A stretch of DNA of 64,000 bases from Shimia marina (GCF_001458175.1 NZ_CYPW01000006.1:170285-234284); one strand, 5' to 3'. Numbered from the stretch's first letter, positions 28,925 to 38,371 are shown. Program-made: numbers and translations. Notes: a model not told the origin generated them from the sequence alone.

Positions 28925-30771
28925 CGCCGCACCTGTTCATCATCTTGTGTATCTTCCGGCCAATGCCGTAGAAGTTCGCGAACCAGAGCTTTACGATTGA
29001 TCGGTTTTTGCAAATATCCGTTCATGCCAGCAGCCACACAATGGCCTTCATATTCGCTAAGAGCATTGGCCGATAACCCAATAATCGGCAGGCCAGCTGT
29101 ATCCGCACAGTCAGGCTCATCTCGAATGGCGCGCGTGGCCTGCACTCCGTCCATCTTGGGCATCCGCACATCCATGAGAATGAGATCTGGCCCCCAACTG
29201 CGTGCCTCTGCAACAGCTTCAACGCCATTGGAGACCGTTTTGACCTCACACCCGAGGTTTTGCAGCAACTTCTGCGCCACCAGCTGATTGACCCTGTTGT
29301 CATCCGCGACCAAAACCCGCTTTTCGAAGTGACAGGGCCGCAGGTTGAGTGGGCGCTCTGGCGCAGATTTCGCCGTCTCAACCGGGAAAGTGATACTGAA
29401 AACCGACCCTTCGTTCTGCATGCTGTCGACATGCACACGCCCTTGCATGGCTTCTGTCAGACGCTTCACGATGGCAAGGCCAAGACCAGTTCCGCCAAAC
29501 TGTGTCGTGGTAGACGCATCCGCCTGTTCAAACTGCCCAAAGATGCGCCCCAAAGCCTCCGGTGCGATGCCGATGCCCTGATCTTTGACAGAGAGCCGGA
29601 CAAGGCGCCGTGCACCTGCGCGATCTTCGACATTTTCCAGATAAATCGAAACCGTCCCATTTTCAGTGAATTTGACGGCATTTCCCACCAGATTGGTCAA
29701 CACCTGACGTACCGCATTGGGCGCTCCGTGCACATGCCAGTCAGAGGTCGCCTGTTGTGGCAAGACTTCCAAGGTCACAGCGCGTTTTTTCGCCTGCCCT
29801 GAGAAAAGTTCCGCCACTTCGGTACACATCTCCTGTAAATTGAAGTCTTTGTACTCGAGCACCATTTTTCCGGCTTCAAACTTAGCAAGATCCAATACAT
29901 CGTTGATCAGCTGCAGCAGGGACTGCCCACTGGTGGAGATCATGGACACCATCCGCTCCTGTTCATCGTCCAGCTTGGTCTCTGCAAGCACGTCGGCAAG
30001 CCCTAGCACCCCGTTCAAAGGGGTGCGGATTTCATGGCTCATGGTGGCCAAGAACATCGATTTGGACTCAGAAGCCGCCTCGGCGGCCTTTCGACTGCGG
30101 TGAATTTCACTCTGTGCCCCAATCACGTAGCGCTCCATCGGGAGGAAGACAAACCGCGCCGCAACGCCCCCCCCTAACAAGGTGATCAAAAGCGCGCCAA
30201 CACCATACAGCAACTGGCGATCTGCAGCCTGCTCGCCCGCGTCCATTTCGACCTGACGGATCCGATTGAAAATTGGCAAAAGCCGCACAGACAAATCCGC
30301 CGCGAGACTGGCCGCACGTTCAATATTCAGATCCGAATTGCGTGGGTCCACAACGACCTCGGCCATAAACAGAATTTCTTCAAGTTCCCAAAGCGGATTG
30401 AACGTCTCTCGCGTCAAAATTCTCTGCGCATCGGGGGCAAAGCCGATCAGAGCATCAGGCGTCGAGATCCGATCCAGAGCCACCTGTGCCGAGTGCGCCG
30501 CGCGCCGCACCTGCCCGCGTGAGGACACCACGCGCCTGTTGCCTTCGGTTTCCTTGAGTTCATAGAACGCCAGAGACAATTCAGACAGAGACAGTAGGAC
30601 CATATCAATGCTGGAGGTGTTCTCTGTTCGAGTGGCCACGTTTTCACGCCCTATAAAGGCCACCGACATCGCCGTGATGGATGCCAGAAGAACAATGCCA
30701 AGAGCAATGCCGCTGCGCAGGCGGAGATATTTTCGAGTGATGCGCAGTTCTGCCATAGCCGTTCTGGTCAC
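28915..30771 (-). CDS. Hybrid sensor histidine kinase with receiver domain
   Basis: Inner-membrane kinase of 618 aa. Helix 1 is at about residues 20-42 and helix 2 at about 192-215, with a largely helical periplasmic sensor of about 150 aa between them. HisKA follows with SHEIRTPLNG. The HATPase contains NLVGNAVKFTE, DQGIGI and GGTGLGLAI. A C-terminal receiver has VADDNRVNQ and LILMDVRMPKMDG. No HPt domain or separate response regulator is in the window, so the phosphorelay must use a partner encoded elsewhere. GTG at 30771 or ATG at 30756 can start it; neither has a strong ribosome site. Translational overlap with the binding protein suggests that protein is its ligand receptor. Confidence 0.9.
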   Translation of the reverse strand: MTRTAMAELRITRKYLRLRSGIALGIVLLASITAMSVAFIGRENVATRTENTSSIDMVLLSLSELSLAFYELKETEGNRRVVSSRGQVRRAAHSAQVALDRISTPDALIGFAPDAQRILTRETFNPLWELEEILFMAEVVVDPRNSDLNIERAASLAADLSVRLLPIFNRIRQVEMDAGEQAADRQLLYGVGALLITLLGGGVAARFVFLPMERYVIGAQSEIHRSRKAAEAASESKSMFLATMSHEIRTPLNGVLGLADVLAETKLDDEQERMVSMISTSGQSLLQLINDVLDLAKFEAGKMVLEYKDFNLQEMCTEVAELFSGQAKKRAVTLEVLPQQATSDWHVHGAPNAVRQVLTNLVGNAVKFTENGTVSIYLENVEDRAGARRLVRLSVKDQGIGIAPEALGRIFGQFEQADASTTTQFGGTGLGLAIVKRLTEAMQGRVHVDSMQNEGSVFSITFPVETAKSAPERPLNLRPCHFEKRVLVADDNRVNQLVAQKLLQNLGCEVKTVSNGVEAVAEARSWGPDLILMDVRMPKMDGVQATRAIRDEPDCADTAGLPIIGLSANALSEYEGHCVAAGMNGYLQKPINRKALVRELLRHWPEDTQDDEQVRRCV

Positions 30772-30844
30772 GTGCCAAAGAAATGTGAATACTCAATTGC
30801 TTGGCAGTAGGTGGTTAAGGATGTCTTAACCAAAAGCGGCAGAC

Positions 30845-30900
30845 GTCATCACAAAGCGAAAAAAATACATTTGTATCGAAAAAAATCACTTTGTGATGAC
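30845..30900. repeat. Perfect 12-bp inverted repeat with AT-rich 32-bp spacer
   Basis: Arms GTCATCACAAAG (30845-30856) and CTTTGTGATGAC (30889-30900) are perfect inverted copies. The spacer holds a second palindrome, ATACATTTGTAT (30865-30876), flanked by two copies of CGAAAAAAAT. It lies upstream of the histidine-kinase start on the minus strand and downstream of thiX, so it is best read as an operator or looping site for the kinase operon. Confidence 0.6.
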
Positions 30901-30974
30901 AATTTCCCCAATGGCTGCGCGAGGAAAATTTCACAAAACAATCAATAGTTTATTCCTGTTTGCAATACTGCTTA

Positions 30975-30989
30975 GCCCGAAAAGCGGGC
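30975..30989 (-). terminator. Short hairpin at the end of the thiamine operon
   Basis: GCCCG/CGGGC stem with a five-base loop begins three bases after the thiX stop. No T run follows, so termination here is only a weak suggestion. Confidence 0.35.
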
Positions 30990-30991
30990 GA

Positions 30992-31726
30992 TCAGGTTTC
31001 GCGATCCCCCAGTCTGCGCGTGAGTTTTGCCGCCGCCAGGTAGAGCAGAACAGAGAGCACACCCAGTGTCAGCATGGCCGCAAACATCAGATCGGTTTTG
31101 GCGCGTCCATTGGACATGATCATCAGCGCCCCGAGTCCACGCGACGCCCCGACCCACTCGCCGATGACGGCCCCAATCGGTGCATAAACTGCTGCCAATC
31201 GCACACCTGCCCCCAGATTGGGCAAGGCCGCGGGCACACGGATCTGCCACAGGATCCGGCTGGGGCTGGCCTGCATGGTTTTGGCGAGATCCAGATAGCC
31301 CGGTGGGGTGCGCATCAACCCGTCAAAAAAGGCAGAGGTCACCGGGAAATAGATGATCAGAACGGCCATGGCGATTTTCGACCATAGACCAAAGCCCAGC
31401 CAAAGCGTCAGGATGGGGGCCAAGGCAAACACCGGCAAAGCCTGTGTGAAGACCAGAATGGGCTGTATCAAGGTGCGGGCAGTCTTGGAGGTGGCCAGTT
31501 GCAATGCGGTGGCAATGCCCAGCGTTGTGCCGATGGCCATGCCCAGCAAAATTTCCTGCAACGTCACAAGGGTGTGCTCAGCAATCACCAGCCGGTTGGT
31601 CCACCACGCCTCTGCCACGAGGGCGGGCCCCGGAAGAATGAACTTCTGCACGCCTGTTGCGGTGACGATGCTCTGCCAGACGACAAGCGCAAAGATTGTG
31701 GCGGCAAAGGGAGGCCAGACCTTCAT
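30992..31726 (-). CDS. thiX: ThiX-like ABC permease for thiamine precursor
   Basis: Inner-membrane permease of 244 aa in the nitrate/taurine/HMP family, with about six helices and the EAA-loop region DLAKTMQASPSRILWQIRVP. It is the last gene of the thiamine operon, overlapping thiZ by four bases. With ThiY (binding protein) and ThiZ (ATPase) it should import a pyrimidine precursor, in the HMP or formyl-amino-HMP class. The substrate is inferred from the operon and the TPP riboswitch. Confidence 0.88.
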   Translation of the reverse strand: MKVWPPFAATIFALVVWQSIVTATGVQKFILPGPALVAEAWWTNRLVIAEHTLVTLQEILLGMAIGTTLGIATALQLATSKTARTLIQPILVFTQALPVFALAPILTLWLGFGLWSKIAMAVLIIYFPVTSAFFDGLMRTPPGYLDLAKTMQASPSRILWQIRVPAALPNLGAGVRLAAVYAPIGAVIGEWVGASRGLGALMIMSNGRAKTDLMFAAMLTLGVLSVLLYLAAAKLTRRLGDRET

Positions 31727-32451
31727 GCAACCTGCTCCATCAGAAGTTTCAGCAAAGCCGACTGACAGGTCAGCGTGTCAAGCGCCTCCACAGCCCGGGG
31801 CACGGACGATTGGGGCGGGGTCACGGCCTGCAGCTGTGTCGCGGTCATGACGTGGATGGCATGGCCCAATCGCGCGGCCTCTCCGGGATCATGGGTCACC
31901 ATCATCACGGTGCGGCCCTCCAACAGTTCTACCGCCAGATCCTGCATCGCGGCACGGGTCTGCGCATCCAGCGCAGAAAAGGGTTCATCCAACAGAATGA
32001 TCGGCTTGTCTTCCATCAGGGTCCGCGCCAGGGCCACGCGCTGACGTTGACCGCCGGAGAGTTCTGTCGGTTTCTTGTGGCGGTGATCCTGAAGACCACA
32101 GCGGTCAAGCAAATGTTCCAGCCGCGCCGCATCGCCGGTCTGCCCACGCAACCGCGCGCCCAGCGTGATGTTTTTCTCCACCGACGCCCAGGGCAGCAGC
32201 AGGTCACTTTGCGCCATATAGGCGATACGCTCTGCCACAGGCAGCTCATCGGTGGCCGCAATAGTGCCGTCGAACGCCGCACCCGTTGGCAGATCGGCCA
32301 GAAGGCGCAGCACCGTTGTTTTGCCCACACCGGAACCGCCCAACAGGCAGGTCCAGCGCCCGGCATCCAATGTCAGCGACAGCGGCGCAAACAGCTGCCG
32401 TCCCTCGATTGTGGCGGAGCCTTTCAGGGTGATGCCGGGCGCCATGCTCAT
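31723..32451 (-). CDS. thiZ: ThiZ-like ABC transporter ATPase
   Basis: ATP-binding subunit of 242 aa with Walker A GGSGVGKTT, Q-loop YMAQSDLLLPW, signature LSGGQRQRVALA, Walker B IILLDEPFSALD and H-loop THD. It overlaps tenA and thiX by four bases at each end. It energises ThiX for uptake of thiamine precursor. Confidence 0.9.
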   Translation of the reverse strand: MSMAPGITLKGSATIEGRQLFAPLSLTLDAGRWTCLLGGSGVGKTTVLRLLADLPTGAAFDGTIAATDELPVAERIAYMAQSDLLLPWASVEKNITLGARLRGQTGDAARLEHLLDRCGLQDHRHKKPTELSGGQRQRVALARTLMEDKPIILLDEPFSALDAQTRAAMQDLAVELLEGRTVMMVTHDPGEAARLGHAIHVMTATQLQAVTPPQSSVPRAVEALDTLTCQSALLKLLMEQVA

Positions 32452-33128
32452 GGGGTCAGACCCATCTGCCAGAAGCTGACTTCCAGTTCCGTGGCCTTGC
32501 GGAATTTGTCACAGAGGGTCGCAAACCGCGGGCTGTTGGCATAGTCTTTGCCCAGTCGACGCTCCAGCGCGCTGTCGAGCAATTGACCAACGGCGGCGCA
32601 ATCGCCCTGAAAGCCCTCACCGGCGTAGGTGCCAATCCAATCCGCGTAGGTCTCAGAGGATTTCTCTGCGCCCAGACGTGCGCCGATTTCGCCGTAGCCC
32701 ATCACACAGGGGGCCAGCGCCGCCAGCAGATCCAGCAGATCACCGGAATAGCCCGCTTCGAGCACAAAGCGTGTGTAGGCCAGATTTTCAGGCCGCTCCG
32801 GTGTGGCGAACAAGTCTTCCTGCGGGATGCCTGCCGCCTCACAGATACCAACATGAAGCTGCATCTCTTCGGCCACCAGCGCGTTGACCGTGGCGACAGC
32901 GGCGAGCATTTCCTCATGGGTTTCCGATTTCACCACCGCCAACGCCCAGGCGCGGGAGAAATGGATCAGAAACACATAGTCCTGACGCAGATAGTGCAGG
33001 AAAGACTCGCGGGGCAGTGACCCATCTTTCAGCCCTTCGACAAAGGCATGGCGGGTGTAAGCCCCCCATGCCTCCCCGGCGGCTTCGCGCATCAGCGAAA
33101 AGGCCCGGCCATAGTCTGGCGTGCTCAT
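32448..33128 (-). CDS. tenA: TenA-family thiaminase II / aminopyrimidine aminohydrolase
   Basis: Cytoplasmic enzyme of 226 aa that hydrolyses aminopyrimidine to HMP in thiamine salvage. Family features are the FLHYLRQDYVFLIHFSRA helix, the active-site cysteine in APCVMGYGEIG (residue about 138) and the late acidic helix ATELEVSFW. Four-base overlaps with thiY and thiZ tie it to the import system, which fits salvage of degraded thiamine rather than de novo HMP synthesis; no thiC is in this window. Confidence 0.92.
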   Translation of the reverse strand: MSTPDYGRAFSLMREAAGEAWGAYTRHAFVEGLKDGSLPRESFLHYLRQDYVFLIHFSRAWALAVVKSETHEEMLAAVATVNALVAEEMQLHVGICEAAGIPQEDLFATPERPENLAYTRFVLEAGYSGDLLDLLAALAPCVMGYGEIGARLGAEKSSETYADWIGTYAGEGFQGDCAAVGQLLDSALERRLGKDYANSPRFATLCDKFRKATELEVSFWQMGLTP

Positions 33129-34060
33129 TGTGCGGTCACATCAATGGTAATATCAGACACGGGTTTGATGCTGTCGGTCATGCCGCTGTCTTTGAGGAAT
33201 TCCTCAAACCGTGCATACCGCCCTGCGTCAAAGCCGGCAGGGCGCAGTGCGAAACGCGGCAGCGTGTCGACCCAAGCGCGTTTGTTCAGCTCGTCCTGAA
33301 GCTCCGAAGAGGTGGCAGAGAAGATTTCCCAGCTTTTGACCGGATTGTTCACAATGTACTGCGTGGCTTTCTCTGTGGCGGCAAGGAAACGCGCGACTTT
33401 GTCGGCATCCATGGTGTCTGGATTGGCCACATAGATCAGCTCATCATAAGAGGGCACGCCCTCCTCTTCGATGTAAAAGCAGGTGCCCGGCGCGCCTTCG
33501 ATATCCATCTGGTTGAGTTCAAAGTTGCGATAGGCACCGATCACGGCAGAGACCTGACCGGACATGACTGATGGGCCAAGCGAGAAGTTGACATTCACCA
33601 GCTCAACATCGGCCAGATCCACGCCATATTTGCCCAACACCGCGCCCAGCACAGCCTCTTCCACACCGGCCACAGAATAGCCGATCTTCTTACCCTTGAG
33701 ATCCGCAGGGGTTTTGATTGGGCCGTCTTTCATCACCAGAAGACAGTTGAGCGGAGTGGCCACCAATGTGCCCACGCGCTTCAGTGGCAGACCTTCATGC
33801 ACCTGCAGGTGCAGGCTCGGCTGATACGACACGGCCAGATCGGCCTGACCAGCAGCCACAAGGCGCGGCGGCATGGACGGATCCGCAGGCGGCACAATTT
33901 CCACCTCAAGGCCCTGCTCTGCGAAGTAACCATTCTCTTCAGCCACGATGATCGGGCCGTGGTCGGGGTTGACGAACCAGTCCAGCAGAAGGGTCATTTT
34001 GTCGGCGGCCATGGCCGGGGCGGCGGCAAAAATGGCCGCGGCGGTGATCAGGTGCTTCAT
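33125..34060 (-). CDS. thiY: ThiY-like periplasmic HMP-precursor binding protein
   Basis: Secreted NMT1/ThiY-type binding protein of 311 aa. The ATG at 34060 gives a clean signal peptide (hydrophobic to AAPAMA, cleavage before ADK) and has GAGAGGA upstream; longer in-frame readings are not supported. Mature features include LLLDWFVNPDHGPIIVA near the N-terminus and KGKKIGYSV in the first lobe. Sixteen bases separate it from the thiF stop, the only real gap in the operon. Confidence 0.9.
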   Translation of the reverse strand: MKHLITAAAIFAAAPAMAADKMTLLLDWFVNPDHGPIIVAEENGYFAEQGLEVEIVPPADPSMPPRLVAAGQADLAVSYQPSLHLQVHEGLPLKRVGTLVATPLNCLLVMKDGPIKTPADLKGKKIGYSVAGVEEAVLGAVLGKYGVDLADVELVNVNFSLGPSVMSGQVSAVIGAYRNFELNQMDIEGAPGTCFYIEEEGVPSYDELIYVANPDTMDADKVARFLAATEKATQYIVNNPVKSWEIFSATSSELQDELNKRAWVDTLPRFALRPAGFDAGRYARFEEFLKDSGMTDSIKPVSDITIDVTAQ

Positions 34061-34076
34061 GTGGTTTCCTCTCATC

Positions 34077-35042
34077 CTAAGAAGCGGAAGCCGCGACGAG
34101 GACAATCTCGCCGGGCCAGATATCATGGGTGGTTTCTGCGGCACGCCAGGCCCGCAGGCCCGTTGCACAACACAGCGCCAGCCGCCCCTCGGCCACTGGC
34201 AACATGTCTTTGAGATCGGCAGGCGCAATCCGCAACGCCGACGGGTGGGCCGGGATCGGTGCCTCCTGCGTATCGCGCAACTCAACAATCGTGTCGCTGG
34301 CCCCCAGCGTCTGCGGTGCCACAAAGGCAAAAGCCTGTTCAGGCTCTGGCGCGGCGTCAAAGCGGAAGGCTGCGCTGCGCATGGTTTTGGCGTCGAACTG
34401 CACCATCTGTCCCAGCGGGCTTGGGGTCTGCCCCATCAAGCAAGCCAATGCCATCTGCGCCTGCATGGCCCCGATGATGGCCACCACAGGGCCCATCACA
34501 CCCGCGGTTGCGCAGCTTGCGGCATTCTGCGGAGCCTCCGGAAACAGGGCGCGCAACGAAGGAGCCCCACCACAAACGCCCGCCACATAGCCAGACAATC
34601 CCAGCGCGGAGGCGGTGATCAAAGGGATGTTCTTTGCCAGACAGAGATCGCTTAGGCTGTAGCTGACGGCATAGCTGTCGGCGCAATCCATCACCAGCGT
34701 GACGCCCTCCACGAGGTCCGGTGCGGACGCTGGAGACAGCCGCGCAAACACAGGCACGACCGTGATCTCGCTGTTGAGGGCGCGGCAGCGCGCGGCGGCA
34801 ACATCAGCTTTGGGCTGGCCCTGATCGGCCTCTGAAAACAGAGTTTGGCGGTGCAGATTGGAAAGCTCTACCCGATCCCCGTCCACGATGGTGATGCGGC
34901 CCACGCCTGCCCCGGCCAGAAGCGGCAAGGCAGGGGCCGCAAGCCCCCCAGCACCAATCACCAGCACATGGGCGTTGGCCAGTTGGGCCTGACCGCTGCT
35001 GCCCACTTCGGGCAGGATCATCTGGCGGGCATAGCGGCTCAC
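34077..35042 (-). CDS. thiF: ThiF-type adenylyltransferase with C-terminal rhodanese-like domain
   Basis: Adenylates the ThiS C-terminus and, via the extra domain, may hand on sulfur. Residues about 1-215 contain GAGGLAAPALPLLAGAG, the IVDGDRVELSNLHRQ motif, a DCAD aspartate and SCATAGV, whose cysteine matches the one linked to ThiS in E. coli ThiF. The zinc-binding CxxC of MoeB/ThiF is not evident around SLRALFPE. Residues about 240-315 resemble rhodanese, with IVELRD and a CCATGLRA loop. GTG at 35042 is chosen: GGAGG lies seven bases upstream and it forms GTGA with the thiE stop. Confidence 0.88.
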   Translation of the reverse strand: MSRYARQMILPEVGSSGQAQLANAHVLVIGAGGLAAPALPLLAGAGVGRITIVDGDRVELSNLHRQTLFSEADQGQPKADVAAARCRALNSEITVVPVFARLSPASAPDLVEGVTLVMDCADSYAVSYSLSDLCLAKNIPLITASALGLSGYVAGVCGGAPSLRALFPEAPQNAASCATAGVMGPVVAIIGAMQAQMALACLMGQTPSPLGQMVQFDAKTMRSAAFRFDAAPEPEQAFAFVAPQTLGASDTIVELRDTQEAPIPAHPSALRIAPADLKDMLPVAEGRLALCCATGLRAWRAAETTHDIWPGEIVLVAASAS

Positions 35043-35635
35043 GCAGAGACCTCCAGCCACTGACGCACGCGCGCCTCAGGGTCCGCATTTAAGGTGATGT
35101 CGGTGACCGCAGAGACGATATCTGCGCCCGCCTCATAGACACCGGGCGCACGTTCGACGGACATGCCACCGATGCCCACCAGAGGCACCTCCCCCACGCG
35201 GGCTTTCCATTCGGAGACACGTGGCAAGCCCTGTTGGTGCCATTTCATCTTCTTCAGAATGGTGGGGTAGACCGGCCCCAGTGCGACATAATCCGGCTCC
35301 ATTGCCAGCACGCGTTCCAATTCGTCATCATCATGGGTGGAGACCCCCATCTTAAGCCCCGCCGCGCGAATGGCCTTCAGATCGGCGATGTCCAAATCTT
35401 CCTGCCCGAGGTGAATCCAGTCACAGCCTAGGTCAATCGCGGCCTGCCAGTAATCGTTGATCACCAGCACACAATCATGAGCGCGGCACAGCGCCTGCGC
35501 TTCGGCGATCTGCGCGCGCACGTGATCCTCAGTGGCGTCCTTGATGCGCAGCTGTACAAGTTTGATGCCCAGCGGCAACATCCGCTTGAGCCAGCTGACA
35601 TCATCAAAAATCGGGTAGAATTTATGCAGGCTCAT
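35039..35635 (-). CDS. thiE: Thiamine-phosphate synthase
   Basis: Condenses HMP diphosphate and thiazole phosphate. This 198-aa TIM-barrel protein shows [41 protein letters not shown] and VGIGGMS, matching ThiE in order, although it is shorter and more divergent than enteric ThiE. Overlaps thiG by four bases upstream and thiF downstream. Confidence 0.9.
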   Translation of the reverse strand: MSLHKFYPIFDDVSWLKRMLPLGIKLVQLRIKDATEDHVRAQIAEAQALCRAHDCVLVINDYWQAAIDLGCDWIHLGQEDLDIADLKAIRAAGLKMGVSTHDDDELERVLAMEPDYVALGPVYPTILKKMKWHQQGLPRVSEWKARVGEVPLVGIGGMSVERAPGVYEAGADIVSAVTDITLNADPEARVRQWLEVSA

Positions 35636-36405
35636 GACAGAAAGGCCTTTCCGATCACCGGGGTGGAAGCTTCGGCCATGTCGCGGGCTTCAATGGGATC
35701 TGCTTCATGGGCGGCCTGTCCGGCCTCCACGGCGGCCATCATGGCGCGCGCCATCTGCACAGGATCGCCCGCACGTGCCACTGCGGTGTTGAGCAGGACG
35801 GCATCAAAGCCCAGCTCCATCGCCGCCGCCGCATGGCTTGGCAGGCCAATGCCTGCATCCACCACCAGCGGCACGTCGGGAAATTCCGCCCGCATGGCCC
35901 GCAGGGCATAGATGTTGTTCAGCCCCCGGCCGGAGCCGATGGGCGCACCCCATGGCATCAGAACCTCACAGCCTGCTTCCAGCAGACGCTCGCCCACGAT
36001 CAGATCTTCGGTCGTGTAGGGGAACACCTCAAAACCGTCCTCTGAGAGGATGCGCGCGGCCTCCACCAGCTGGAACACATCGGGTTGCAAGCTGTCTGTG
36101 TGGCCGATCAGCTCCAGCTTGATCCATTTGGTGTCAAACACCTCGCGCGCCATATGGGCCGTGGTCACCGCTTCTTTGACGGTATGACAGCCTGCGGTGT
36201 TAGGCAGCACATGCACGCCCAGATCCTCAATCATTTTCCAGAAGGTCTGTCCGGTGCCGCCCGCGCCCTCCCGGCGCAGCGAAACCGTGGCCACCGAAGC
36301 CCCAGAGGCCCGGAACGCTTCTTCTAGAATGGCGGGGCTTGGATATTGCGCGGTGCCCAGCATCAGTGGATTGGGCAGGGTGACGCCATAAAACTCTTTG
36401 GACAT
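35632..36405 (-). CDS. thiG: Thiazole synthase
   Basis: Forms the thiazole ring from DXP, dehydroglycine and ThiS-thiocarboxylate. The 257-aa protein has the Schiff-base lysine in [20 protein letters not shown] and [15 protein letters not shown] at 36405 has GGGAGG just upstream; the track's longer start is not needed. It begins one base after the thiS stop codon ends. Confidence 0.95.
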   Translation of the reverse strand: MSKEFYGVTLPNPLMLGTAQYPSPAILEEAFRASGASVATVSLRREGAGGTGQTFWKMIEDLGVHVLPNTAGCHTVKEAVTTAHMAREVFDTKWIKLELIGHTDSLQPDVFQLVEAARILSEDGFEVFPYTTEDLIVGERLLEAGCEVLMPWGAPIGSGRGLNNIYALRAMRAEFPDVPLVVDAGIGLPSHAAAAMELGFDAVLLNTAVARAGDPVQMARAMMAAVEAGQAAHEADPIEARDMAEASTPVIGKAFLS

Positions 36406-36406
36406 G

Positions 36407-36601
36407 TCAGCCTCCCTGCATGGGCGCCACAACCTCGATGCGGTCGCCCTCTGTCACTGGGGTTGTGGCCCGCAAGGTGGCCGGTACAAAGACTTCGTTG
36501 CATGAGGTCGCCACGCGGCCGGAAAAGCCACACTCCTCCAGCAGCGCGGCCAGCGTGGCAGAGGCCACCTCGCGCGGGGTTCCGTTAAGCACGATCTTCA
36601 T
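36407..36601 (-). CDS. thiS: Sulfur carrier protein ThiS
   Basis: Ubiquitin-like carrier of 64 aa beginning [11 protein letters not shown] and ending in the functional Gly-Gly (APMQGG), whose terminal carboxylate is adenylated by ThiF and becomes a thiocarboxylate used by ThiG. The GDRIEVVAP stretch before the tail is typical. Its start lies inside the 3' end of thiO (17-base overlap). Confidence 0.93.
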   Translation of the reverse strand: MKIVLNGTPREVASATLAALLEECGFSGRVATSCNEVFVPATLRATTPVTEGDRIEVVAPMQGG

Positions 36602-37562
36602 CGACCATCTCCGAATGTGTGTTGTGAAGGGCCAGATCCGCCACGCCGCGCGCCAAAGCAGGCGCCAGCAGATAGCCGTGACGGTAAAGCCCATTGGCAT
36701 AAATGGTGCGTCCAAGGCGGCGAATGCGCGGCAGATTGTCCGGAAAGGCGGGGCGCAGATCCACACCGATTTCCAGCACTTCCGCCTCGCCAAAAGCCGG
36801 GTTCAGCGCATAGGCCGCGCTCAGAAGTTCCAGCATGGAGCGGGCGGTGATGCGGCTGCTGTCTTCGCTTTCGATCATCGTGGCCCCCAGCATGTAGATG
36901 CCCTCGCCACGCGGCACAATGTAGAGCGGCATACGCGGATGCAGAAGCCGCACCGGGCGGGTGATCTCCACATCCGGACAGCGGATCACCAACATTTCGC
37001 CTTTCACGCCACGCAGATCATAGAGATATTCGCGCGCTGACAGGCCCCGGCAATCAATGGCATTCTGAAGCCCGGACGGCGCGATGCGCTTGTGGATGGT
37101 CACGCCTTTGTCCTTCAGACCCCGATAGAGATCCTGCAAAGCTTTGCGTGGATCCAGATGTGCCTCTTCTTCAAAGAACAGGCCCTGACCAAAGCCATGC
37201 AGATCCGGCTCCAGTGCGGCCACACGCGCCCGATCCACTTCAACAAACCCTTCGGTGCGGCGGGCAAAGCGGCGCATATCCGGCAGGTCACGTTTGCTGG
37301 CCACCACCAGCGTACCGGCGCGGGTGACCTCCGTATGGGCCGCCCACCAGACGATGGCCTCTTGTCCCAGCCGCAACACCGGCTCTTCGGCGTTTTCATA
37401 CTCACACCAAGGTGCCAGCATGCCGCCCGCCCACCAGCTACAGCCATGTGGCCCCGGTGGCCCGGCAGGATCATAGATCTCCACCGTCGCGCCGCGCTCG
37501 GTCAGTTCCGTGGCCACGGCCAACCCGGCCACGCCCGCCCCTATGACAGAGTAAACCGTCAT
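36585..37562 (-). CDS. thiO: Glycine oxidase ThiO
   Basis: FAD enzyme of 325 aa that oxidises glycine to the imine used by ThiG. It has VIGAGVAGLAVATELTERG at the N-terminus, GGMLAPWCE, and the C-terminal NGLYRHGYLLAPALA stretch common to ThiO/DAAO proteins. The presence of ThiO instead of ThiH marks an aerobic thiazole route. Overlaps thiD by four bases. Confidence 0.93.
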   Translation of the reverse strand: MTVYSVIGAGVAGLAVATELTERGATVEIYDPAGPPGPHGCSWWAGGMLAPWCEYENAEEPVLRLGQEAIVWWAAHTEVTRAGTLVVASKRDLPDMRRFARRTEGFVEVDRARVAALEPDLHGFGQGLFFEEEAHLDPRKALQDLYRGLKDKGVTIHKRIAPSGLQNAIDCRGLSAREYLYDLRGVKGEMLVIRCPDVEITRPVRLLHPRMPLYIVPRGEGIYMLGATMIESEDSSRITARSMLELLSAAYALNPAFGEAEVLEIGVDLRPAFPDNLPRIRRLGRTIYANGLYRHGYLLAPALARGVADLALHNTHSEMVDEDRA

Positions 37563-38362
37563 GCAGGCCAGACCCGGTGGAAATGGTGCAAAGGCCCATG
37601 ACCCTTGCCGATATTGAGATCATCCGCCGCCGCGATGGCCCCCTGCAGATAGGCATGCGCCTCCCGCACGGCCTCTGGCAAGGTCATCCCTTTCGCCAGA
37701 CCGGCAGCAACGGAAGAAGACAAGGTGCAACCGGTACCATGGGTGTTTTTGGTGGCACGGCGCGGCGCGGTGAGCTCCAACGCAACGCCTTCAGCGGTGA
37801 TGAGGTAATCATGACAGATGTCGCCTGCGGCATGGCCCCCTTTCATCAGAACCGCCTGCGCGCCCAGATTACACAGCGCGCGGCCCTGTGCGATCACCTC
37901 CGCTTCGTCTTTGGCAAATTCTGTCTCCAGCAGGCGCGCGGCCTCGGGAAGATTTGGGGTGATCACCGTGGCGCGGGGTAGAAGCACTTCCCGCAAGGTG
38001 GCCACCGCCGCATCCGCCAGCAAAGCATCGCCGGATTTGGCAATCATCACCGTGTCCAGCACGATGGGGCCTTTGAAGCCCGCCAGTGCATCGGCAACTT
38101 CGTGAATGATTTCCGGCGTGGCCAGCATGCCAATCTTGATGGCATCGGCGCCGATGTCAGACAGCACCGCGTCAATTTGTGCCCGCACCACATCCAGCGG
38201 CACCGGATGCACCGCCGTCACGGCCTCTGTGTTCTGTGCGGTGATGGCGGTGATCACGCTGGTTCCGAATGTGCCCAATGCGCTGAAGGCTTTCAGATCT
38301 GCCTGAATGCCCGCGCCGCCGCCACTGTCGGATCCTGCAATTGTCAAAGCGATATGTGCCAA
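37559..38362 (-). CDS. thiD: Hydroxymethylpyrimidine/phosphomethylpyrimidine kinase
   Basis: Ribokinase-fold kinase of 267 aa phosphorylating HMP and HMP-P. Shows AGSDSGGGAGIQADLK, IKIGMLAT, LDTVMIAKSG, MKGGHA and the anion-hole motif NTHGTGCTLSS. The start is a TTG at 38362 with GGAGG seven bases upstream; the Shine-Dalgarno is also part of a small hairpin linked to the riboswitch. First gene of the thi operon. Confidence 0.94.
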   Translation of the reverse strand: MAHIALTIAGSDSGGGAGIQADLKAFSALGTFGTSVITAITAQNTEAVTAVHPVPLDVVRAQIDAVLSDIGADAIKIGMLATPEIIHEVADALAGFKGPIVLDTVMIAKSGDALLADAAVATLREVLLPRATVITPNLPEAARLLETEFAKDEAEVIAQGRALCNLGAQAVLMKGGHAAGDICHDYLITAEGVALELTAPRRATKNTHGTGCTLSSSVAAGLAKGMTLPEAVREAHAYLQGAIAAADDLNIGKGHGPLHHFHRVWPA

Positions 38363-38371
38363 GGCGATGCC

